NCBI GenBank assembly: GCA_027452215.1
Contig: DAIDGQ010000044.1
Coordinates: forward strand, 1-46,571
Direction: 5' to 3'
Length of the DNA stretch: 46,571 bases
From: Granulicella sp.
GTDB taxonomy: Bacteria > Acidobacteriota > Terriglobia > Terriglobales > Acidobacteriaceae
The position numbers were made by a program, and so were the translations under genes. The notes under the pieces were generated by a model, which saw only the letters and a list, made by a program, of their open reading frames with translations, made no database searches and was not told the DNA's origin. This document shows, in pieces, positions 41,337 through 46,571 of the stretch (position 1 is its first letter; every line of letters begins with the position of its first letter).

Positions 41337-41771
41337 ATGAGAACCGCATCGGCCATCTGGCGGCGCTCCCAAGGGTCCGCTACTCCGTCCATAACCGTCA
41401 TTCACCGTCCCGAGGAGAGCAGCTGGATCCGAGCTGTCCTAATGTTTGCCTTGGGACTCATCTTCCTGGGCAACGTTGTTGCACCTCTGGCGGCCAGTGC
41501 CCAGAACCTGGGTACCGCTCCGGCGTTTGGGCAGGCCGTGCAAGGACAACAGGCGACTACCGTAGAAGGCACCGTCCTCAATATCGTGAACTGGGGTTGC
41601 AACGTCATTGCTCCGGTCATTGCGGTCGCGTGCCTGGGTGTCGCCGGATGGCACTTTAAGAGCGGCCGCGGCTACATGGGTTGGGGTGTCAGTGGTGTTG
41701 CCCTGATGGTGATCTCCGGTCTCGGACGCATGGCCGAGGGCTTCATCACACAAGCGCAAGGGATCCAGTGA
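41337..41771 (+). CDS. virB2: VirB2/TrbC-like pilin
   Basis: A 144-residue protein with a long N-terminal leader: a charged 30 residues, a hydrophobic segment (about 33-52) and a cleavage-like L-A-A-S-A-Q at 51-56. The mature part has two membrane segments (about 88-105 and 116-130) around a small positively charged loop, as in conjugative pilins. The block N86-W-G-C-N-V-I-A-P ... S-G-L-G-R-M-A-E-G-F is repeated in the next two genes. ATG 41337 follows AGGAGA. Confidence 0.72.
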   Translation: MRTASAIWRRSQGSATPSITVIHRPEESSWIRAVLMFALGLIFLGNVVAPLAASAQNLGTAPAFGQAVQGQQATTVEGTVLNIVNWGCNVIAPVIAVACLGVAGWHFKSGRGYMGWGVSGVALMVISGLGRMAEGFITQAQGIQ

Positions 41772-41786
41772 CGAGGTTTCGCCGCC

Positions 41787-42449
41787 ATGCCAGTGCCGCA
41801 ATTCCTTCTCGAACTCCTCCAGATGCTGCTCAATCTCGCGTTGCCGGCTGCTTTCTGCTCACTGGCTGCTGCTGGAGTGAGCCTGCGGCATGAAGGAGGA
41901 ACCAACTTCCACGTGAACGGCCGCGTCGGCAAGTGGGTGTTGTGGACCGTCGTGTTCTTGACGTTGCCACAGCTTCTGTCGTGGATTGCGGCACAAGGTA
42001 TCACGGTTCCAACCGGGAGCGGAGCGGTAAGTACGAGCTGGCTTGCCAGCATGCAAGTCGTCTTCACGAACTTCGTCAATGAGATTGTGGTTGCGAAGTT
42101 AGTGCCTGTACTCGCCGCCTATTTCGTTCTCAAAGCATGTCTCGACGGGGCCGCGGGTGAAAACCCGCTCGCTTCGATCATCGCCGCGCTCTTCCTGATG
42201 TCTCTATCAGCCACCGTACAACTCATGCAGGGATGGAACGATGGCGGACAGTATGCGACCACAGACATGCTCTCATCCCTTTGGAATTACATTGTGGGGC
42301 AGATCATGCCCGCCGTCGCCGGGCTTGCCTGTGTGGGCGCTGTCATCAACTTCGTGCGGCACAGACCTTGGACGCGACTGGTCTTTGCTGCGATCTCGTT
42401 TCTCAGTGTGAGTGGCCTGCTCATACTGTTCCAGGCCATGGCGGCCTGA
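41787..42449 (+). CDS. Polytopic membrane protein with pilin-like modules
   Basis: A 220-residue membrane protein with about six hydrophobic segments. Its last part (about 164-220, L-W-N-Y-I-V-G-Q-I-M-P-A-V-A-G ... S-V-S-G-L-L-I-L-F) follows the same two-segment pattern as the neighbouring pilin. Parts at about 11-72 and 96-150 have the same layout with weaker similarity. Position between virB2 and virB3 would also fit a reduced VirB6-like channel component, although it is shorter than VirB6. ATG 41787 follows GAGG. Function unknown. Confidence 0.65.
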   Translation: MPVPQFLLELLQMLLNLALPAAFCSLAAAGVSLRHEGGTNFHVNGRVGKWVLWTVVFLTLPQLLSWIAAQGITVPTGSGAVSTSWLASMQVVFTNFVNEIVVAKLVPVLAAYFVLKACLDGAAGENPLASIIAALFLMSLSATVQLMQGWNDGGQYATTDMLSSLWNYIVGQIMPAVAGLACVGAVINFVRHRPWTRLVFAAISFLSVSGLLILFQAMAA

Positions 42450-42459
42450 GGAGCCAACG

Positions 42460-42915
42460 ATGAGTCTCAACGGTGCAATCACGAATCTCGCCTCCTGGGC
42501 CGGGAATACCATGATGCCGACGATGGCCGGGATGTTCTTCGCCGGGGCGGTATATCGATACAGCAAGAGCGGACCGTTCGAGCACCTGCTCTATGGTGGC
42601 TTCGCGTCTCTGATGTGCTCGGGGATACTCCGCGCGCTCGAAGGATTCGTTCAGAATGCAGGACCCACAAACGCCGATGGCTTCTGGATGGCGACCATGA
42701 GCCTCGTCAACTGGACAGCGAACGTGATCCTCCCAATGTTTGCTCTGACTCAACTTGTCGCGATGGCGCTGCACATGGGCGGGGTGGTTTCAGAGATATT
42801 TCCGGGCTCGACGTGGATCAGGAAGTTTGTCGCGGCGATCGCTGCTCTGATGGTTTCGGGTATCGTGCGCTTCGCCGAGTCGATGGTGACGCAAGCGCAC
42901 GGGGTGGGAGGGTAG
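42460..42915 (+). CDS. Tandem-duplicated pilin-like membrane protein
   Basis: A 151-residue protein of two similar halves (about 6-66 and 80-148). Each has W-x-x-N-x-[IM]-x-P, two membrane segments and S-G-I-x-R-x-x-E-x-x-x-Q. The second half matches the VirB2-like pilin closely (N-W-T-A-N-V-I-L-P against N-W-G-C-N-V-I-A-P; A-L-M-V-S-G-I-V-R-F-A-E against A-L-M-V-I-S-G-L-G-R-M-A-E). No leader peptide is seen. TGAGGAG precedes ATG 42460. It may be a second pilin-type or channel subunit. Confidence 0.65.
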   Translation: MSLNGAITNLASWAGNTMMPTMAGMFFAGAVYRYSKSGPFEHLLYGGFASLMCSGILRALEGFVQNAGPTNADGFWMATMSLVNWTANVILPMFALTQLVAMALHMGGVVSEIFPGSTWIRKFVAAIAALMVSGIVRFAESMVTQAHGVGG

Positions 42916-42919
42916 GTCT

Positions 42920-43264
42920 ATGAGCCTCGATCTGACGCCAGTCCACCGCAACCTCTATACCAAAGTGACGTTTCTGGGCCTTGAGTTTGAAGACCTGATC
43001 CTCGTGCTGTCACTGGCAGCGTTGATGAATCTGCTCGCCCACTTTGTGAGTGACACCGCTCGTGTGTTTGGCATGCCGCTCAACGTCTTTATGGAGTTCG
43101 TCGTGCCTGCTCTGGCCGTCCCATTCCTGATCCTCTTCAAATATGGACGTCCTCGCGGCTATCTCACCGATCTGTTGCGCTCGTTCATTGCTCCGCGAGC
43201 GTGGTGCGCACTTGAGCGAGATTCGGAGTTGACGCATAGTTACGTCGTCGAGGAGGAGGAATAG
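42920..43264 (+). CDS. virB3: VirB3-like T4SS inner-membrane protein
   Basis: A 114-residue protein with two close membrane segments (about 25-45 and 55-73), N-terminal L-T-P-V-H-R-N-L, and a basic region after the membrane part (Y-G-R-P-R-G-Y-L-T-D-L-L). This layout and its place just before virB4 fit VirB3. ATG 42920 starts five bases after the preceding stop. Confidence 0.75.
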   Translation: MSLDLTPVHRNLYTKVTFLGLEFEDLILVLSLAALMNLLAHFVSDTARVFGMPLNVFMEFVVPALAVPFLILFKYGRPRGYLTDLLRSFIAPRAWCALERDSELTHSYVVEEEE

Positions 43265-43268
43265 GTCT

Positions 43269-43457
43269 ATGCAGGCATCAGTCCAAACACGAAATGACGG
43301 ATCCGTGGATCTGCAACTTGACGTGGAGGCGGCACAAGCCGTGTTTGCGAGTGTGTTGTTTGCATCCAGATTTCACGAACGAATCGCTCTCCTGGCCACA
43401 GCATTGCGATGCGAAGTGCAGCTGCCGATACGGAGAGGAGTTACTACGTGCCAGTGA
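43269..43457 (+). CDS. Small 62-residue T4SS-operon gene
   Basis: A 62-residue protein between virB3 and virB4, with GAGGAGG before ATG 43269 and a stop ten bases past the virB4 start. It has one mildly hydrophobic helix-like section (about 20-45) and two cysteines near the end. No family recognised. The tight fit and good ribosome-binding site favour a real gene over chance. Confidence 0.5.
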   Translation: MQASVQTRNDGSVDLQLDVEAAQAVFASVLFASRFHERIALLATALRCEVQLPIRRGVTTCQ

Positions 43458-46096
43458 CCTACGAGGAACACGAGAAGAAGCTGAAGTCACCCGCCGTGTG
43501 CGAGCTCCTGCCTCTGCGGGACCTTCCTGATGGCGACAATGTGATGATTCGCACGAACGGGGCGTTCGTCGCCGGCTATGTGTTGAGGGGGATACTTGCC
43601 TACTTTGCTACGGACGGAGATCGGAACCAGACGAAGTCGATGCTGGAGGCACTATTTCGCAGCGTACCCGACGTCAGCATGCGCCTTCAGTTTCGGTATG
43701 AGATCTCGGAGCATCTTGGCGACCTCCTCGATAGTTACGTTCATCAACAACGCACCGAGCAATCGGAGGTCATGGCGCTCGATACGCATCGGCTCAGAAT
43801 GTGGCGGCAGAAAGAACAGAGCGGGTACTACTTCGAGAATCGGCTCCATGTGTACTTCATCTGGGATCCCCGCATCCACGCCAAGCTGTACCACTCGGCG
43901 GAACAGAACCGAAAGTTTAGCGGCTTCACTGTAAGCCAGACAAAGGCGATCCAACGAACCCGCAAGGAACATGAGACCTACCTGGCTGAGTTCGAATCGA
44001 TCCTGCGTGGTATAGAGGGATCTCTGGAAGCAGCCAATCTCGGTCCGCGCAGGTTATCGACGCAGGAGTTGTTCGAGGAGGTAAAGCATGCTCAGCATCC
44101 CACAAGGCGCGATCATCGCCGCTATGTGCCAGGCGAGGAGATGTTTGAGTATCGCAGTGCACGGGAACAGGTGGCCCATGCAAGCATCCTCAATGAGACA
44201 GAGAGTTATCTCAACATCGATGGATATCTCTATTCCGTGGTCAGCCTCAAGGAGTTGCCGGATGCGACGTATCCCGGCATGCTGCAGAACTTCTCAACGC
44301 TCGGGTTCCCGGTCGTGATCTGTGGCCAAGTCGTGATACCGGACCAGGTGAAGGTACTCAAGAGCTACAAGAAGCGCCTGCAGAAGATGACTGCGGCGCA
44401 GAAGGATGCGAATGGCAACTTCAAATCGAACCCGGAAGCCGAAGTTGCCCAGGCCCAGCTAATCCAGGTGCAGCGTGACATCATCTCTTCTTCTCTCAAG
44501 ACGGCGAAGTTGAGTTTGTCGGTCGTCGTTCGGACCTCGCAGCCTGCCATAACCTTCGGCGATCTGGAACGATCGGAGCGGGATCTTGCCAATCGGACGC
44601 AGGAGGTCTTGAACGCCTTTACCCACATGAATGGCGCCAGGGCGGTGGCGGAGACGATTTCAAAGCGGCGCATCTTCCTTGGCACCTTGCCCGGCATGGC
44701 TGACGCGGACAAGCGGGATCAGGATATGCTCACGTCGAACGTCGCCGATCTTGTGCCTGTCGAGATGCCGTGGACTGGAACGCGGCGGAGTCCGCTCATT
44801 CTCTTCGAGACGCCCTACCGTCAGCTCATACCCTTTTCGATGTTCGATCCGGAGCTGTCCGATGCCAATGGTCTTTTGATGGCCAAGAGTGGTGGTGGCA
44901 AGACGCTTGCCGCGCAGCAGATGTTATTGATGGCGGCACGCGCGAATCCATTGATCTCGATTCTCGAGCGTGGCGACTCCTATCAGCCCTTGGTCGAACT
45001 AATGGGCGGAGAGATGATCGAGATGTCGCTCGATAGCGATCAGACGATCAATCCCTGGGATCTGCCGCGAGGCGAGGGTAAGCCATCCAACGACCAGATT
45101 TCCTTTTTGAAGAACCTCACCCGGCATATGCTTGGCGAGAATACTCCTCCGGACCTCGATATCGATCTGCTCGACAGTGTTTTGCTCGAAGCGATCGCCT
45201 CAACCTATAAGAGGTGCAGCGCGAAGACCGCGAATCCGATCCCGCTCTTCGGCGATCTGGTTGCGGAGCTGGCGCATTGGCAGGACCGCGACCGAAACCA
45301 GAAGATCAACTCGATGGCCCAGATGGCTTCGACCAAGCTGCGTGCCTGGGTAGAGGAAGGCCCCTATGCGCGGCTCTTCGACCGGCCCACAACGGTTCAG
45401 CTGAGCAATCCATGGCTTTACTTCAACGTGGAAAAGCTGAAGGATGACCCTCGGCTGGAGCGCGCGATGAGCCTTCTCATCGCACATACGGCCACCCATC
45501 GCTCATCCGGCTTCACGGGCCAGCCGAGCATCGTTCTGCTCGACGAGTGCTGGGCGCTGCTGGAGTCGCCGATTCTGGCCAGTGTGGTCGTGCAACTGTT
45601 TCGGACGGCCCGCAAACGCAATGCCAGCGTCTGGGGAATCAGCCAGACGCCGGAGGATTTTGTTGGGACACCGGATCGGCCGAATGAGCATGGTGCCGGA
45701 ATCGTCAAGAACGCAACGACAAAAATCATCGGCAAACAGCCGGGCGATATGACGGCACTCCGTGAGCATGTCCACTTGAACGACACGGCCCTGAACCAGA
45801 TTAAGACCTTCGCTCACCCGAAGAAGGGCCACAGCGCGGAGTTTCTCATCGCGGTGGGTGAGAAGGCGGAATCGACTCACGCGATCCGGATTGTGCCGAG
45901 CGCGGTCGATTACTGGATCACCACGACCTATCCACGCGAGCGGGCATATCGGAGGTGGTGGCTGCACCAGCAACAGCAACGCCCATTGATTGATGCGTAC
46001 GAGGCGTTGGCAACAAAGTATCCCCGGGGGATCGCAGAGCTCGCTCCTTTGACTGTGGAGTTATCCGGGGAGATGCAGGAGGCGACAGCACAATGA
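43448..46096 (+). CDS. virB4: VirB4/TrbE T4SS ATPase
   Basis: The main ATPase of the secretion system, 882 residues. The N-terminal VirB4 domain (about 1-400) is followed by the RecA-like motor. Walker A is A479-K-S-G-G-G-K-T486; Walker B is I-V-L-L-D699-E700; I-I-G-K-Q-P-G-D near 760 is family-like. GTG 43448 is supported by GGAGAGGAG seven bases upstream; an ATG at 43409 would add 13 residues. It uses the membrane proteins VirB3 and VirB6 as partners in known systems. Confidence 0.93.
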   Translation: MPVTYEEHEKKLKSPAVCELLPLRDLPDGDNVMIRTNGAFVAGYVLRGILAYFATDGDRNQTKSMLEALFRSVPDVSMRLQFRYEISEHLGDLLDSYVHQQRTEQSEVMALDTHRLRMWRQKEQSGYYFENRLHVYFIWDPRIHAKLYHSAEQNRKFSGFTVSQTKAIQRTRKEHETYLAEFESILRGIEGSLEAANLGPRRLSTQELFEEVKHAQHPTRRDHRRYVPGEEMFEYRSAREQVAHASILNETESYLNIDGYLYSVVSLKELPDATYPGMLQNFSTLGFPVVICGQVVIPDQVKVLKSYKKRLQKMTAAQKDANGNFKSNPEAEVAQAQLIQVQRDIISSSLKTAKLSLSVVVRTSQPAITFGDLERSERDLANRTQEVLNAFTHMNGARAVAETISKRRIFLGTLPGMADADKRDQDMLTSNVADLVPVEMPWTGTRRSPLILFETPYRQLIPFSMFDPELSDANGLLMAKSGGGKTLAAQQMLLMAARANPLISILERGDSYQPLVELMGGEMIEMSLDSDQTINPWDLPRGEGKPSNDQISFLKNLTRHMLGENTPPDLDIDLLDSVLLEAIASTYKRCSAKTANPIPLFGDLVAELAHWQDRDRNQKINSMAQMASTKLRAWVEEGPYARLFDRPTTVQLSNPWLYFNVEKLKDDPRLERAMSLLIAHTATHRSSGFTGQPSIVLLDECWALLESPILASVVVQLFRTARKRNASVWGISQTPEDFVGTPDRPNEHGAGIVKNATTKIIGKQPGDMTALREHVHLNDTALNQIKTFAHPKKGHSAEFLIAVGEKAESTHAIRIVPSAVDYWITTTYPRERAYRRWWLHQQQQRPLIDAYEALATKYPRGIAELAPLTVELSGEMQEATAQ

Positions 46097-46571
46097 ATGA
46101 CAACAGAGTTACGACTGACCCCGACTTCGTTGATGCGTCCAGCGAAAGAGAGATGTCCGCAAACCCGAGGCCATCGCAGCGAGCACGTTGGAAGCAGAGA
46201 TTGATGATCGGCGTCTTGTTGATCGAGGCGTGCGTTGCAGTGCCACGTCTGGCTCACGGGCAGTTCCTGGGTGTCTTCGACTCGATCTTCAGCTCGATCC
46301 AGAGCGACATGGGCGGCTCGCTCCAGGCGATCAATCAGCTCAGGCAGCAGGCGCAGCAACTGTACCAGACGACTCTGTGGCCCTTGGCAGCGCTGAATCA
46401 GGCGAGAGGATTCGTCTCGAACTCCATCAACACCTATCGCAGTTCCATGCAACAGATCTTCACGACCCAGTTCAGCAGCGCTGTGTTGCCTGGCCCACAG
46501 CAGTTCGAGACCTTACTACACAGCCGGCAATCGACACAGGTTGCATCGCTTCAGGCGAGCTTCCTGGCGAA
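46093..46571 (+). CDS. virB5: Partial VirB5/TrbJ-like T4SS protein (cut by window edge)
   Basis: The first about 159 residues of an exported protein. The signal-like part is W-K-Q-R-L-M-I-G-V-L-L-I-E-A-C-V-A-V to A-H-G-Q (about 33-55). A helical, Gln-rich section follows (I-N-Q-L-R-Q-Q-A-Q-Q-L-Y-Q-T), as in TrbJ/VirB5 pilus-tip or adhesin proteins. ATG 46093 overlaps the VirB4 stop (ATGA). No stop is reached before the edge. Confidence 0.7.
   Translation, partial: MNDNRVTTDPDFVDASSEREMSANPRPSQRARWKQRLMIGVLLIEACVAVPRLAHGQFLGVFDSIFSSIQSDMGGSLQAINQLRQQAQQLYQTTLWPLAALNQARGFVSNSINTYRSSMQQIFTTQFSSAVLPGPQQFETLLHSRQSTQVASLQASFLA

Overview
The window looks like a chromosomal stretch from a Gram-negative, GC-rich soil bacterium, most likely an acidobacterium of the Terriglobia/Acidobacteriaceae (Granulicella, Edaphobacter or Terriglobus type). 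The assignment is an inference. It rests on the very C-rich third codon positions left of 34.1 kb, the scattered short GGGACTTCAGTCCC-type hairpins and ATTCCCGAAGGG repeats, and several small secreted protein families that are common in that group.

Region 1 (about 0.16-10.7 kb) is a complete L-rhamnose catabolic cluster: a divergent transporter (RhaT), then LutABC (L-lactate oxidation), rhamnose isomerase (RhaI), an unusual regulator (IclR-type winged helix fused to a periplasmic-binding-protein sugar domain), the fused aldolase/dehydrogenase RhaEW, and rhamnulokinase RhaB. Together these take rhamnose in, isomerise, phosphorylate and cleave it to DHAP and lactaldehyde, oxidise lactaldehyde to lactate and lactate to pyruvate. 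An ATTCCAAT/ATTGGAA element recurs at the promoters.

Region 2 (10.7-23.7 kb) is mixed: an ornithine-cyclodeaminase-family enzyme, a BrnT-type toxin with an unusual partner, several secreted or membrane proteins (DUF4097, DUF1311/LprI-like, GlsB/YeaQ, beta-barrel), an exported Gfo/Idh/MocA protein, a LytTR response regulator, an ECF sigma operon, a rhodanese and the rRNA methyltransferase RlmB.

Region 3 (23.7-33.9 kb) holds a gluzincin-like protein with a broken HExxH motif whose start lies in interspersed repeats. It also holds a minus-strand block: ECF sigma factor, anti-sigma factor fused to a TonB-like domain, a TPR protein, RNase III, two signal peptidases I and an AsmA-family protein.

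Region 4 (34.16 kb to the right edge) is the left end of an integrative conjugative element inserted at a tRNA-Ala(GGC) gene. It has a tyrosine integrase and an excisionase, then a plus-strand type IV secretion locus: a small membrane protein, MoxR-like AAA+ ATPase, VirB1, VirB9, VirB10, [hairpin-repeat array plus an antisense zinc-ribbon membrane gene], VirB2-like pilin, two multi-module pilin-like membrane proteins, VirB3, a 62-aa gene, VirB4 and a partial VirB5/TrbJ-like gene cut by the edge. VirB6 (canonical), VirB8, VirB11, VirD4 and a relaxase are not seen in the window. The most unusual points are the amplified pilin-like module, the imperfect hairpin array, the MoxR gene in a T4SS operon, and the hybrid rhamnose regulator.
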